From Dasyornis broadbenti (lineage: Eukaryota > Chordata > Aves > Passeriformes > Dasyornithidae): a stretch of 64,000 bases of DNA. Position numbers and translations under genes: made by a program. Location of the stretch: NCBI GenBank assembly GCA_013397935.1, contig VZRN01000758.1, positions 39,560-103,559 on the forward strand, given 5' to 3'. Every line of letters begins with the position of its first letter. Position 1 is the first letter of the stretch. This document shows positions 14,201 to 27,040 of this stretch, in pieces. The notes below the pieces were generated by a model, which was not told where the DNA came from, made no database searches, and saw only the letters and a list, made by a program, of their open reading frames with translations.

Positions 14201-15462
14201 TTAACTAGATTTGTAACTAAAGTGCTCTCTATGTTAAGACCTATGTGGTATTTTTAATCAAAATGAGTAAACTGCTTTGCAGCATAAGTTATAGAGACTG
14301 TCATGAATTTTTGCATACACATTTTCAGTGATGATCCAGTAGTCATTTTTACCTATTGGGCTCCCCTTTCATCTGATTTATTCATTGCATACCTTGAAAT
14401 TATTATGATAGATAGATTTGTCACTAATGGGATATTGGAGGAGTTTCAAGCTCCCAGGATGTATTCTTCAGTCTGAAGGTTCAGAGGTGCAATTCCCCTC
14501 TGTCTTTTTTATTTTAACTCTTATGACTTTACATTGTCTTTCAGATAGTACAGTTGGAATTTCTGGATCTTCCTTGGATCTATTTTGTCTTATAATACCT
14601 ATAGCCAATATTTGTTCCCTTTCAAGTTGCACAGCATGGATGTCACTCTTACTGTTGATTTCCCTTTGATGCACAGTGTGGGAGTGTTAACTAGCTGGTG
14701 CTTTATATGGAGCATTGCTTCTGTGTTGTTGTACATGTGTTTGCTTGCTTCTTATATCTTTATACAGATTTCTAAGCATGTTTGATAACCTCCTTCCATT
14801 CTTACAAATGTGAATGCTTCTGGTAGTAGTAAAAAGTCAAAATTCTTTTTAGAATTAATCGTAGTTAATAACCTGTAACAACATCCTTATTAAACAAGGA
14901 AGTGAGTTTCTTCATAGTTCTTCACAATGGGTAATATAAAACATGATTTTATATGCTATTACTTTAAAAAAAAAAGTTTATTCTTAAAAGTCTGATTCCT
15001 TTGTCTACTTGGTTTTTAGCTAATGTGTTCTTTTGATAACCTTTTTATCATTTCATGGGACTGTGTAAAGCAGTTCAGGAAAAGCAGGTTAATAGAAGAA
15101 TATAGACTCTAAAATGTTCTAAAAGATGTGGATTTTGGTCCCAGTGGAGACTGACACTCCAGCCTACTTACTGTAGCTGGAAAGTATTGATTTTCTTTTC
15201 CCCCATTTTAGCTGCACCACTGAATTAGGTATTGTGAAGCATCTTTCCCTGTGAAGAGAGGAAAAACTGTCATGAACTTTTTCACCCTAACAGTACAGCC
15301 TTTCAAACTAAACCCGATTGAGTGGAAAAGTCTGTAAAAACCCTGTAACTCAACTCCCCACTCTCTTTTCTTCCTTTCCAACAGCTGTTCCAGCAACCTC
15401 AAGAAAATATGATAGATGACTGTAAGAAATTGATTTTTAAATATTTCTTCATTAAAAACAGT

Positions 15463-15504
15463 GACAATAATAATAATAACAGAAGAATAGTAATAATAAT
15501 AAAT
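15463..15504. repeat. (AAT)n microsatellite, interrupted
   Basis: Two blocks of AAT repeats are separated by about 12 bp, seen directly. Confidence 0.8.
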
Positions 15505-16893
15505 ATGTGAAAATGATACATTTCTGTGGCATGATCTCTGAAGGTTAGCAAAGTGATCTTGTTCAGGTTTTCAGCAAGATGTTCAGTTACTGTTATAATT
15601 GGCTGATGAGTAGGTTTGGGCCTAACTAGAATGCCAGTGTTCGATTTCCACAGTGTCCTCTGTGAAGATATGTCACCATTTACCCTGGCTTTAGTGACAA
15701 TTTTCTAAGAAGGAAACTCGTGGGAAATCATTATGCTGTTTATATGTCTCCCTTGTTGGAGAGCATTATCCTGTGATATTTTAGCACTGTTTTCCACTGC
15801 ATGATGGCATCTAGCTAAGGTTAAGGCAGAACAAGTCCCTTTGCAATTTTGTGACTATATTTTACTTACTGAAGGAGAAAAGATAACCAACAATTAAGTA
15901 TTTCAGATGTCACTGAAAGAACATGTGCAACTAATCAATGACATCCTTAGGGAACGTGATTTTATGAAACTGATAAGGTAGAAAAATTGGGAATTTTATG
16001 ATTTGTGTTACATAATAATAATTGCACCCTTCCAATGAAAAAGACATTTCTGCTGATGTAAACATCAGACTTTCCCTTGTGTTGTGTTGCGGGGTTTTTT
16101 TCCTGAAGCACAGAGTAGTTCATTAAAGTGTGACAGTAACAGATAAATACCCTTTACAATTTTCAAAGAAAATATGGCACTTTTACTCTTAGTTCAGCTG
16201 AAATCAATGAGTTGAAAAATGTATTTCTGGAGTCACTTCCCAAATCTCTTGCTAGAGATTGTGTTAGCTGTTTTCATTTCGGGGGAAGAGGGGGTTTTAG
16301 TTACTTTAGGAAGGAAATACACATGCTGGGGTTTTTACTTAAATTAGCCTGCTTAACTCTCTGGGCCTCATATTTGAGACTCGTTGCTATGATCGTGGAA
16401 TTTGGATGCAATAGAAATTCACATTACAAAAAAACTAAGTGTGAGTTTTTATTTCTTTGAAAATATTTATCTTTTACTTTCTGGATGGAGCAAACAAGGT
16501 AGCTAGTCATGGTTACTAAGCCAATGTCATATATTCACTTGAACAAATGCTAGTTGAGCATATTACATCACAAATTATAGGTCCTGGTTGAGAAACTTTA
16601 CCTGCTGGTTCCTTTTCTACATGGCTATCAATTAAATATCATCAGGTTTGCAAATACGGATTTCTTGCAAGCTTTCAGACAGAAGTAAAACATCTGTTGT
16701 GTTATAGGTTGTTCCAGGTAAATTAAGCCAATTATAATAATATTAATTTCTGATTTAAGAGTATATTTTTAACTTAAATAGGAAGCTGAGAATGCTTCGG
16801 TTTTTTCCTAGACATCAACTTTGGGCCACCGCCAGAGTTAAGAAATGTATTTAGACAGACACACTTAATCCAGGGTTGTTGGTGATTTTTTGA

Positions 16894-16990
16894 GTGTTTT
16901 GTTTTGGTTGGTTGGTTAATTGGTTGGTTTGGAGTTTGTGTGGCTTTTTGTTAGTTTTAGTTTGGTTTGGTTTAGTTTTGTTGTTGTTAT
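16894..16990. repeat. GGTT/GTTT-rich simple repeat region
   Basis: Repeated GGTTGGTT and TTTGGTTTGG units form a G/T-biased stretch followed by a poly(T) run near 16997. Reading frames across it are simple-sequence artefacts. Confidence 0.75.
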
Positions 16991-18266
16991 CAGGCTTTTT
17001 TTTTTCTCTTTTCCTTTGGTTTCCATCATGTATTTTAAATGGCAAGATTATGACCTCGCCCCTTGTTGAATCAAAGCCAGTGAAGTCAAGACAGGAGATA
17101 ATACACCCCCTTATTAGTATAATTACTTGTATCTTCATATTTTTATTTTTAATGCATAAAAATCCATGTCACATTACATTATATCAGTTGAAAAATCCTT
17201 CTTTGGTCAATGCAGTCATTTCTTCCTTCATGAAATTCTGGAAATAACAAAATTCCCAATCAACAGAGGCAGTGTACAAATACAGTGCAGAGCAAAATTA
17301 CCTTTGCTCTTCTGCAAATTCTACTTTTTCAAGTTTAGTGATCACCAAAGCAGGGTTATTGATAGCTAACAAACTGTATGGCTTAAAACACTAAAATGGA
17401 TACTGTTTGCTTACACCTTTCTGTGAAAGGTATTTGGTCAGGCCAGGATTAGCAGGGCTTGGGTTGACTTGATACATGTTGAGGAACAAAAAGAATAAAT
17501 AGAATGAGATATTAACCTCAAATGAGTGGAAGTAGAAGCTAATAGGTTTGTGAGAGCTGTCAGGAGTTATCCTTTTATAGAATGGTGTATCCTTCTCTTC
17601 CCTGTTTCATTCAGCAGCGTCAGCCAGCAGCTCAACTTTTAGAAAAAGCTGTCAAGAGGTGTAAGTATGAAGTTGCATATAAGCACTGGATGCCCTTAAA
17701 CATCTTTCTACAACAACTTTTTGTCATTTCTCATTGCATGTAATTAGCAAGATGGTTTTATTTGAGCCAATCGTACACATTTCTATGCAATTCACACACC
17801 CTCTGAATATGCATCCGCCTCCACACCTTCTTTTGTGCATGACTTGAATGCAGAATAGGATAAATTTTGCAGCAGCAGAGTGCTGATTTTGCAGAATGCA
17901 AACAAAGTGGCATTTTTAAATGCAACTTCTTCATATAGAGGTGAACTGAAAGGCTTAACACTTGCCAACATCTTAGACTTCCTTGTTTGTTACATCCCTT
18001 AAAATCTAGATCAGAAAAGTTCAAAAGCTGCATTTTTCCCTGTTCTTTTTTTCAAACATTTTAGTGATGCCCTCAGCTGTTGAGAAAGTGTAGTCTCTGG
18101 ATTCACACTTGCACATGTAACATAAAAAAAGATCCGGTTCTCAAATATCTTTGTTTTCAAATGCTTTTCTCTCTTTAAGTCCATTCACATCTTAGGTAAT
18201 TTTAACATTAAGCGTGTTTTCCTCAGACAAATAACCAAACCATTTGTAATAAAACCTCGTATAAAA

Positions 18267-18320
18267 TCTAGATGACTTCTAGATGTCTCTTCCAACTTTT
18301 TTTTTTTTTTTTTTTTTTTT
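18267..18320 (+). mobile_element. CR1-like 3' tail remnant followed by a 24-bp poly(T)
   Basis: The segment CTAGATGACTTCTAGATGTC then CTTCCAAC resembles the end of CR1 LINEs (consensus of the form CTAGATGACC...GGTCCCTTCCAAC). The usual 8-bp tail is replaced by an uninterrupted T run at 18297-18320. Only about 30 bp of CR1 is visible, so the call is tentative. Confidence 0.45.
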
Positions 18321-18390
18321 GGATCCTGCTATCTTCTGGGTACCATTGTGTCTCCCTTGTGATACTGTAATGTAAAAGAATACATACACA

Positions 18391-18432
18391 GGAGTAAGTT
18401 ACCTCCTGAATGGAGTAAGTTACCTCCTGAAT
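18391..18432. repeat. Perfect 21-bp tandem duplication
   Basis: The 21-bp unit at 18391-18411, beginning GGAGTAAGTTACC, is repeated exactly at 18412-18432. Confidence 0.95.
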
Positions 18433-19421
18433 GTAAGAGTGATGTTTCTATCCCTCACCAGACTTGTTTCTTCTCTGTATTTATTTCTTCTATCATAGGG
18501 TGGGAAAGTGAACAGGATGAACATAGATAGCTTAGCTTCTAGGGGTCAATTTAATTTTAAATCCAGTGAAGTTTCTTCCATACATGCATTCACTTCAGAT
18601 CAGGCATTTATGTAGGAAATCTCTTTAAGAAAGTGCTTGTGGCTTCCTCTTTCTTGTGAAGTACATGTATTTTCAGTACGTATGTCAGTATAAACAGTAA
18701 AGAAATAGGGGCTTAATCTTTCAGGTGAGGCATTGGTTGAATTAATGAACTGTTTCTCTTTGCTTTGTGAAAATTGAAAATCATCTCATCAATGGAAAAA
18801 ACAGAGGATGTAGTCTTGCCATTATGTGACCATGGTATCATGATTGTGGTAGAATGTGGCAGGTCTGGCCAGCAGCTGCATGGTCAGTGCTTTCTCATTT
18901 AGAGCCTTAGTGCAGACACACGGAGTACTTTGTAAGCTGACCTGTCAAGCCAAGCAAAGAGTTTCCCTGGTTGTCATTTACTATGTTGTGCATTAATAAA
19001 ACAGCGCAAAGTGGAGACTCCCTTCTTCTGCTCATATGCCAGGTGGGAGTCTTCTGTGAGGTGAATGTGAAAGCACTGAGCTGAGGCTCTTTCATATTTT
19101 AAATAAACAGAATTTTATTCACAAATGAGCATGCCAGTAACTTAATTCCAGAATCAGACATCTCTGCTAGAGAGGCATATAGCTTGGCAACAGTGATGGC
19201 AGGTGAAAATGAATGTAGTAGCATAAGCTGAATGTATTTCTGAGGGATTCATCAAGAACTGTGATTTTCCTATTGAAATGAGGCATTCCAAAGTAGGTGT
19301 TAAAAAATGGAGAATTTAAAAGTGATGCAAGAGAGAAATGTTTTAGTAGCTTGAATAGAAGTGTGCAATATCTGAATTATTTTTAAAACGTGGGTTTCTA
19401 TTTTGCCTTTTTTTTTTACAG

Positions 19422-19516
19422 ACAGTCATTTTAGAAAATGAAGAGCTCCCTAAGATATTTCTTGATTTTCTGAATGTTCGGCATGTACCTACCTTGCCAA
19501 AAGCAGAAAGCTGTGG
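19422..19516 (+). CDS. SNX24: SNX24 coding exon (end of PX domain)
   Basis: This 95-bp exon follows a T-rich tract and AG at 19420-19421 and ends before GTAAGC. It encodes TVILENEELPKIFLDF and then NVRHVPTLPKAESCG with two bases left over. A second AG lies 4 bp downstream (CAGACAG). Using it would shift the frame, so the upstream acceptor is chosen. It should be coding exon 4 if the bird gene has the human exon layout. Confidence 0.95.
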
Positions 19517-22500
19517 GTAAGCTCTCATTTACTGAAAAATATATGGAGGCCAAAAGGCTCATATCCACTCAGTGCTGATGCAATTCCATTGACTTAAAAT
19601 GGTCTTGCTGCCAACTCTAACACTGTAAAATAAATGGGCATTAGGTTCATGTTAAGTATGTTTATATATCCCCAAAAGGTCGTAAAATAAATCCAGTCTG
19701 TTCAAAGACATAAGGGAAGTTTAATGTAATATTCTTGGAAAGCAAAGGAAAGCTTAGATGAGAAAAATATTATTTTCTTGTAGATCTTGAAGTATCTACT
19801 GAAATGTAAGATATTCATAAGCACTTACTAAAATTGCATAGAAGGCCTTTTCTTTTGTTTTATGGTCATAGTATCTGCAGAAAATAGAAGGTCATTCTGT
19901 CATCATCTTATGATTTCCCTCTGTGTGTTCAAAAACAAGGTCTTTCACCTTTCTGATGATATTACCCCAGTGACCCAATTGCCCATCCCCTGGGAAGGGT
20001 TCCTCATCAGAACAGCAGAAGGGAATCTTAGTACAATGAGTGTTAACGACTGCAGAAATGCCCAAAACAGTGTAATTGGAAGCTCTGTTACCATTCACAC
20101 CTGTGAGCTTTGTAGGGAGAATTTCTTTTGCTATGTAAGATGACATGGTTGATAGTCCAGAAGCATTACCAGAACTTGCTCCACAGAAAGCCACATAGCC
20201 CTTTTCCACTTTGGGGGCGCTATTTGGATTTGTAGTGGTGAGAAGGCAAGTTTATGAAGATAGTTTTCAGGCCCTCTTAGACTTGGAGGTATCTATGGGC
20301 CCAAGGCAGTGTCCAGAGTGATTCAGAAGCTACTAGACTTATAGTTTTCACTTGCAGTTAATGACATCAGCCAGTATTCTCAGGGGGACTGCACCCCAAC
20401 ACTTCATAGATAGATAGATGGAAATGAATCTATTACAATGAAATGGATGCTGTCATTGTCAAGTAGTGGTGGTTCCAAAATGATACAATCTCTCACATAT
20501 ATTTCCTTGTGTGCCATTGTGTGACCACTGACCAGAAAAAGATTGCTCCCTTTGGTGATTCTTAAAGGATTTGGGGGTTTTAACTGTAAAATTAATTTGG
20601 TTGTAACCAAAGTTTCCTTTCACTTTCCATGCAGCTCTTTTGATGAAACAGAATCTGAAGAATCAAGGTGAGCTTGATTTCTACTCTTTATAGGACACTT
20701 GATTAATAAACAAATTATTGGTGTTTATTTGTTCCTTGCAGTTGACAAATTAGCAGTAGTTTAGCATTAAAATTAGATGTATTTATTAAATATTACCATC
20801 AGCTATGCTATATCTGTCCACTTAATAGTGTGAATTAAACATCGTCATGCTAGTGTTGAGAAATTCCTTGCAAAACTGATAGAACTACCAGCTCTGAAAT
20901 ATATCTGGGAACATATTTTTTGTAGCAAGAAGATTTAGCAGAAGAAATTAGAGGTTTGAGTTCTTCTGTATGCATTTGATAGAGCTTCATCTGCATCTTG
21001 TTGCACTACTTGCAATGTATATGTACAGAGCAGAGTGGAGAGGGCTGGGGGAGGCTGTCTCTGCTGTGACCAAGGGCAGGAGTCAGGCCTGGGGGACTGC
21101 TAAGGACTTGTCTTCACAGGTGATGGGTACAGCAGCGGGTTTGGGAGCTGTAAGAACATGGTGACATTTGGAATCTGCTTCGTGGCCTGGAGAGCCTATA
21201 GACATAGCGTTTGGTTGTAGATGGTCTTCTAGCCTACATTACAACGTGTGCGAGGGAGAACAGGATCAGGAGGTCTCAGAGCCAGCTGCAACCCACGCCT
21301 CCTGGATGCAGTCCCTTCACTCCATCTTGACATTGAGGGTTTTACTGTGTGGCTGAGGGGCAGCGAGCTTTGCATCTGGGAGATGGAGCCTGCCGTCTTG
21401 GGCAGCGCTGGTGTGCAGACCCATACTGTGTGGCTCCTGCACAACTCAACCACCTCACTTTATCAAAGCTAGTTTGTAGAATAGTCTGTTTGCTGTCCCT
21501 TGATACTGACATCCCTGTTTTTGACCTTTCCAGCAAACTGTCCCACCAGCCTGTGCTGCTGTTCCTAAGGGATCCATATGTCTTGCCTAAAGCCAACGGT
21601 AATCAAACCTGTCATCTGTTAACAGCACTTTACTGATCTGACCCTGCACTGCATAAACCACATTATTATTAATACCGGCCTAGTCAAATGACTCTGGTCC
21701 AAAATCTAATAGCCTGCCAATAAAATAGTTCTTGTGTAAGAAACCATTAAAACACTAAGTGGGGTGGGTGATTTATAAAAGGGTGGAATTTTCTCCCCCA
21801 GTTGTTCTCTCAGGCAAGCCTACTGAGAATTCAAATCAAAAGATGAATAACACTGCTTTTCTTTTCTTGTTGTTGACCCTTTGGCTACTTTGCCTGAAGG
21901 TTTTGAACTTTGAGGCCCAGTCCTTTGTAAGTGCTTTTTTCCTAAACACTAGGCAATCCACTGCAAGCTTGTTTGTATTTCCATTTGGACTATTATTATT
22001 TCTTATCATTTATAACCTCTGGCGCTCTTTATGGGGAAAAAAAGTGTACTTTAAGTGTAATTGATGTATTTCACAGGACATTTACATTAGAGTTCATTCC
22101 ATAATATGTGGTTCAAAAGAATGTTTGAAATAGTTTGTTATAAACTTTTTTTTAATATAAAAAGTTTTTTGAATTAATAAATTCAGAGAACATACCCTGT
22201 CTTAAATTAAATGTGTGCAGGGAAAAAAATACCATTTTCAGAGTGTGTTCCTCTTGGTTTTGTCATTTTACTTGTTTGAACTTGTTATTTCTACTAAGTA
22301 TTTTATTTAAAAATGTAATATGCTTTCAGGAGAGAATTTTCTCCCTGAGCTGCACATAAAGATTCTTTTCTTACTGTGGCATTTTGTTTCATTTCACAAA
22401 ATACCATGTAGAAACCAGATTCTCACACTGCCTTGAAAATCATAAAATTTTAAAGAATAAATTTAGGAAAAAACACTCTTTTGCTTGCAGTTTCCTAGCC

Positions 22501-25500
22501 AAAGGAGTGTACTTCCTTGAGACTTTCAATATGTATATAAATACCTGAGGGGAGACCATAAGGAAGATAAAGCCAATCTCATTTCAGTGCTGCCCAGTGA
22601 CAGGACTAGAACATCAGGAACATTTCCCCAAGCCCAGACACAGGTTGCCCTGAGTGGTGTTGGGTCTCCACTCCTGGAGACATTCGGAAGCTGCCTGGCC
22701 ACAATCGTGGGCAACGGGCTGTGGGTGTCCCTGCTTGAAGAGGGGGTTGGCCCAGATGACCTCCAGTCATTTCTTCCACCTGCGGCCATTCTATGGTTCT
22801 GTTGTTTTTTCAAGCTGTTATCAAAACTATAGGGACAAACTCGTGCATTTTGAGAGGGTTAGTAAGTAGTCTCTCTTGCAGGCAATGTCCACTAGCTAGT
22901 AGTGTGGCCAAACACTATTGACTCTGTGAAGTCTTACTGAACTCAAAGGTGTAACTAGAGTGACAAACAGACAACAGAGGTCCTGTGTGACTCAGGTCCA
23001 CATCAGAAGACACATTACGAAGTTGTTTAGCTTTTACTTTGACTGAGTACAAGTCTGATCCCACGGACTGAATGCTCATATGAGGCTGGATTGCAAATCA
23101 CAAAATCGATGAACCAAAGCACGGTAAGGGGAGGGGGTCACTGAACAGGGTCACGTTTGACCCAAGTGACAACAGTAATGAAGAATCACCCACAGTTACC
23201 TCTGTTTAAAAGTTGGTCCAGATGCTGCCTGTTTAGAGTGACCCACATTGCATGTCTTAATATTACTGTTTAATGCTCCTCCTAATTGCCAACCTGATTC
23301 CTCAAGAGCCCAGTATAAATTATGAACATGGTAATTCTATACCATTCTGAAGAGAGAAAAGGGATTTCATATACAGTTATCCCCAAAAAACTGAGATGGT
23401 GCTTAATAATTCCAGCCCACAAATAACATTTTACTGTAAGACTTCAAGATTTTGCAGTTCTGTAATGGTATTTATCTCCCTTCCATAATGTGTACTCTGA
23501 GTAAGGCTATGCTTCCTTTTTGTAAAATTATTAGGAACTTTGTAATGAATTTTGTAACTACTCCTTTAAGTAATGCAAAAAAAGCCTTAAGATAAAGGCC
23601 TCTTCTAATTAGTAAATTGTTTAAATATTGAGTAGGCCTCATTAATGACATCTGAAGCAAAGGACATGTCAGACTTTCGCCAGAAGCCTTGATCCACAGT
23701 ATTTAGAATTTTATATGGAAGATAAATATCTGTATTTGAAAACCATAAAACATCAAATTCACTGCAAGTCATTCTTTAACTTAATGAATTAAAACACAAA
23801 TTAGAATGCAAGTTGTGATTTTAAAAGGAAGAAAACCAAGTCCTAAGTCTAGAGGCTCTACTAGTTGACTCAAGTTTAGCTAGAAAGAAGCAAATTTTTA
23901 CACAACTACCATTGCCTTTAATTCTTCTTTGTTTTTAGTTTGCAGCACAGAGAAAATATAGATGAGCTTTCTAAAATTTTCCTTCTCAGTTCTTACTTTG
24001 ATAGACTCTGATTCCTTTGTAAAAACAGCCAAGGTTGTTCAACATAGGACCAAAAGTAAGTGTCCATTAACAAGTAACTATCTGTTGTATGTTTTCTTTG
24101 AAGAAGGTGATCAGTTGTTTCAATCAGAAGTCTTTCCTGGATACAGGAATGCCTGTGTTAACGTATTTCAATAAATAGGAAGCAGTGTGAGTTTTAAACA
24201 AAATAAATAACTATTTCTGGAACATACTACTCAAGAATATTTTTGCCCTGTCATTGCACTGTTACTTGTCTTTATGAAATATAATCTTGCCATTATTCCA
24301 ACGATTGGGCTTTAAGCACTGTTGAGTTGCAAGTCAATTTTCCAAAAATAAGATCCACAGTTACAAACCTCATTGATTTTCAGATGCCCTTTTTCATGTA
24401 TCTAATAGTCTGAGTGGCCAAGTGCACATCATTTTTTGTGGAAGGGTGTGGGAAGAAAAAAAAAAGTAATGTTCTCAAGAAAAATAAAGGAAACACCTAA
24501 TACTTCAAATTGGAGATACCTTGGAAGCTAAAAAAAATGGAATCTTAGATTTACTGTCACTTTTTTGAAAATTGTTCTGATGATTCTTTAAGCAATGCAA
24601 ATATCACAGATCTGCAAGACTGCTTTGTTGTGTTAATATTTATATAAGTTATATATATTTATATATACACACTTTAGTTATATTTAACTTAAATGTATAT
24701 GCTTGATTTTTTTAAGGAGAAAAGGCTACATTACACCTAATGTTGTGAGGTTGTATAATTTTGAAAATAATCCTTATTTTCCTATATATATATTATAGAA
24801 GAACCAATAAAAACTGGTTTCTGGAACTGCAGCATTTAATCTAGAAGTAAAGCATTATATTGGCTTTACAACTGTGTTTTTGATAACATTAATGATAACT
24901 GCATAGGGTTATTCTACCAGGGTAATGTGGGACAGATGAGCTTACAGGATTTGAGGAAACATTATTGGATTCAAAATATTAGCAAATCATTTATAACTAT
25001 GAGAAACTGGGTAGAATTATGCATGTGTAGTTTACAGTGGAGGTTACAGTTCATGAAAACATCCTAAAATATCCCTGTTTGTAACATCTTTCATATTCTG
25101 AAATCACTTTATTAATAACAATGAACACATTTAAGACAATAAGGACTGTTTTTGTAGAGTCCAAATCTACTTTTGATCAATATTTTTACTTCTGAAATTA
25201 TTTCTGTGAAAAGAATTAGGGGCAAACCCTAATTCCCACCCACATTAGGTTATCTAATTTATCAAGTACTAGTGATTTCTATAAAAGTTGCATCTCCCCT
25301 TTGTGAATACCCTGTAGGCTGATAGTTGAAGGTTTGATTAGTGTGAAAAGTTCTGTATCAGAAACAGTCTGTTCTTAGCGGCAAATCCATTTCTAGTATT
25401 CTAACGATTTTAAGGTTGTAAGATGTGATCAGAAATCCTTACTTTTAATGCCTGGTGATTTAAATAAACCCTTCATTAAAACCTCAGGTGTTGGTGCATT

Positions 25501-26259
25501 TCAAAAACCTTTTCAATTCAGCAAGGTACATCCTGAATCTATTACTGTGTTCTATCAGGTAATTCCGTCATGCCAAATTGAACATGAAAATTAACTGGCA
25601 ATTTCCTCTGCATCTGTGGCAACAAAGTAGTGGGGATTTTTTCCATCAAATACTGTAGGATGCCATTTTGTAATATGGTATTTTATGTTGATTGGACAGC
25701 CTGAAAATTTCTTGGCTCAAATAATCATCTCTATATAGTCATCCTCAAGTCTTCTCAGACTAAACATTGCTGTAAACCACAATACAAAAAACAGCTTTGA
25801 AGTATTCCCAGTAGAAATCTTGAAATTTCTTCAAGTGTATTGAGATTTTGTTAGAAATTGAATTGCCAGTGTAATCCATCTTCCTTGTGAGAAAAGATTC
25901 AGATAAAGAGCTGGAGCCTAGCAGCATTAAGTATTAGAACATCCCTTTAAATCAATATGCTACAAATCGGGCAGCGCATTCATGCAATGCCCAGTGCTAC
26001 CCTAAAGTAGCTTTAGTGCTGAAACAGCATTACTAATAGCACATCCCCAACATGGATAAATAGTTTAGTGATGCAGTAACCCAAAGTACACAAGGCCTTA
26101 CCTAGTTAAGTTTCACAAAAACATTTATATTGTACTGACATGGATGAAAAAGTAATTTTCTCTCCTTTTTAATTTTTTTTTTTTTCAGATGACTTTCCAA
26201 ATGTAGTTATAGATGGCATTCTACATGGAATATTTTATCCTCATTTACTGCCCAGGTAG
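19422..26259 (+). CDS. SNX24: SNX24, sorting nexin 24: last four coding exons (partial gene, 5' part lies upstream of the window)
   Basis: Four plus-strand exons join in frame: 19422-19516, 20635-20667, 21534-21598 and 26189-26259, giving 87 residues and a stop. The peptide starts TVILENEELPKIFLDF, continues through SFDETESEES and KLSHQPVLLFLRDPYV, and ends GIFYPHLLPR, matching the second half of vertebrate SNX24 (about 169 residues in human). All junctions are AG/GT. SNX24 is a small PX-domain protein that binds phosphoinositides and acts on endosomal membranes. The first exon here holds the last helix of the PX domain; the others encode the short tail. The exons for the N-terminus and PX core were not found in 1-19421, so they should lie to the left. 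PPIC follows in tail-to-tail orientation, as in human. Identification rests on recalled family sequence, not on a search. Confidence 0.95.
20635..20667 (+). CDS. SNX24: SNX24 small coding exon (acidic linker)
   Basis: This 33-bp exon lies between CATGCAG and GTGAGC. With the two bases carried over, it encodes GSFDETESEES, the acidic serine-rich linker conserved in SNX24. It is too short to find by ORF length alone; the flanking phases and the match to the known protein support it. Confidence 0.93.
21534..21598 (+). CDS. SNX24: SNX24 coding exon
   Basis: This 65-bp exon lies between TTTCCAG and GTAATC. It encodes KLSHQPVLLFLRDPYVLPKA and then N, in phase with both neighbouring exons, and matches the conserved C-terminal region of SNX24. 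Confidence 0.95.
22535..22803 (+). mobile_element. CR1 LINE 3' fragment, plus orientation
   Basis: The fragment lies in the last SNX24 intron. Recognisable CR1 3' pieces occur in order: a GTGCTGCCCAGTGACAGGAC-like start, TGGAGACATTCGGAAGC, then GGTTGGCCCAGATGACCTCC and the tail ATTCTATGGTTCTG. It is 5' truncated and diverged. It carries no intact reverse transcriptase. Confidence 0.9.
24636..24672. repeat. TA-rich simple repeat
   Basis: Alternating TATA/ATATAT runs, seen directly. A shorter similar run lies near 24785. Confidence 0.7.
26189..26259 (+). CDS. SNX24: SNX24 terminal coding exon with stop codon
   Basis: After a T-rich tract and CAG at 26186-26188, this exon encodes DDFPNVVIDGILHGIFYPHL and then LPR, with TAG at 26257-26259. 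The first codon is completed by the single base carried from the previous exon. The sequence matches the known C-terminus of SNX24. Confidence 0.95.
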
Positions 26260-27040
26260 AAGTGATGCACAGCGAGACGAAGCTGAAGCAAGTTTCTGAG
26301 TCATGTTTAATAGAACTAACAGGAATAAAATTCTGTGATGTGAAAATTATGCTCAGAAGCAAGAGGCACAACCTCAGATTAAGTTCAAGCATTATGTCTT
26401 TTTAAATAAAATCACTGTAATTAAAGTTGCTGCTTTTAAAAAAAGATACGGAAACAACAGTATTGAAGTTATTTATACCTTCTATATTGACATGCTCTAA
26501 CTATTTAACACTAAATGTTCTAAGTCATACACTGAATTACGCTAACCTTTGAAAAGTTTTACTAGTTATTTCTATAATTTCTATTAGAGCAAACACTAAA
26601 CCTTTTTGCACCAAGATTTTTCTCAGCACATTAACCATTGCTGGCACTGGATGGATTAAAAGTGCTGAAGGGAGTGTGTGCAGAATTGGAAAACATGCTT
26701 TCACATTCTGAAATACATAGCACTCTCTAAGGAAATTTTATAGATTTCAGTTGAAATTATTTTACTTACCAGGAGCTTTTATGTGGCTTTTACGCATCTT
26801 CATTCAGTTATGACATCTAACCTGTGCATTTGTTTACTGTCCGCAACAACTTGCTGACTGTATTCCAATATGTTAACATTTTATAAGTCACAGAACATAC
26901 AACTCTGTGGTAAACTAAAGCAAGAATATTAAGATTATGATCAAACTAAAAATGATACATATATATGTATGTTCAGATTTAACTGGAAATTTGTATGTGT
27001 ACTACTGGACATTACAAAATAAATTACTAGGACATGAATG
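26260..27040 (+). other. SNX24: SNX24 3' UTR with candidate polyadenylation signals
   Basis: Non-coding sequence follows the stop codon. AATAAA occurs at 26405-26410, about 150 bp after the stop, and again at 27018-27023. Either could set the mRNA end; I cannot tell which is used. The right boundary given is the longer option. Confidence 0.6.

Larger units (their letters stand above)
1..19421 (+). other. SNX24: Distal part of a large SNX24 intron
   Basis: This AT-rich sequence precedes the first SNX24 exon seen here. I looked for the preceding exon (the segment around NWVPKVLEQRRQGLETYLQ in human) and did not find it, so this intron should be longer than 19.4 kb. It contains simple repeats, a CR1-like tail near 18.27 kb, two short hairpins and two exon-like segments, listed separately. 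The reading frames present are short and look random. Confidence 0.75.
21599..26188 (+). other. SNX24: Last SNX24 intron (4.6 kb)
   Basis: AT-rich intron between the last two coding exons. Apart from the CR1 fragment at 22.5-22.8 kb and TA-rich repeats near 24.65 kb, I see no supported feature in it. Confidence 0.85.
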
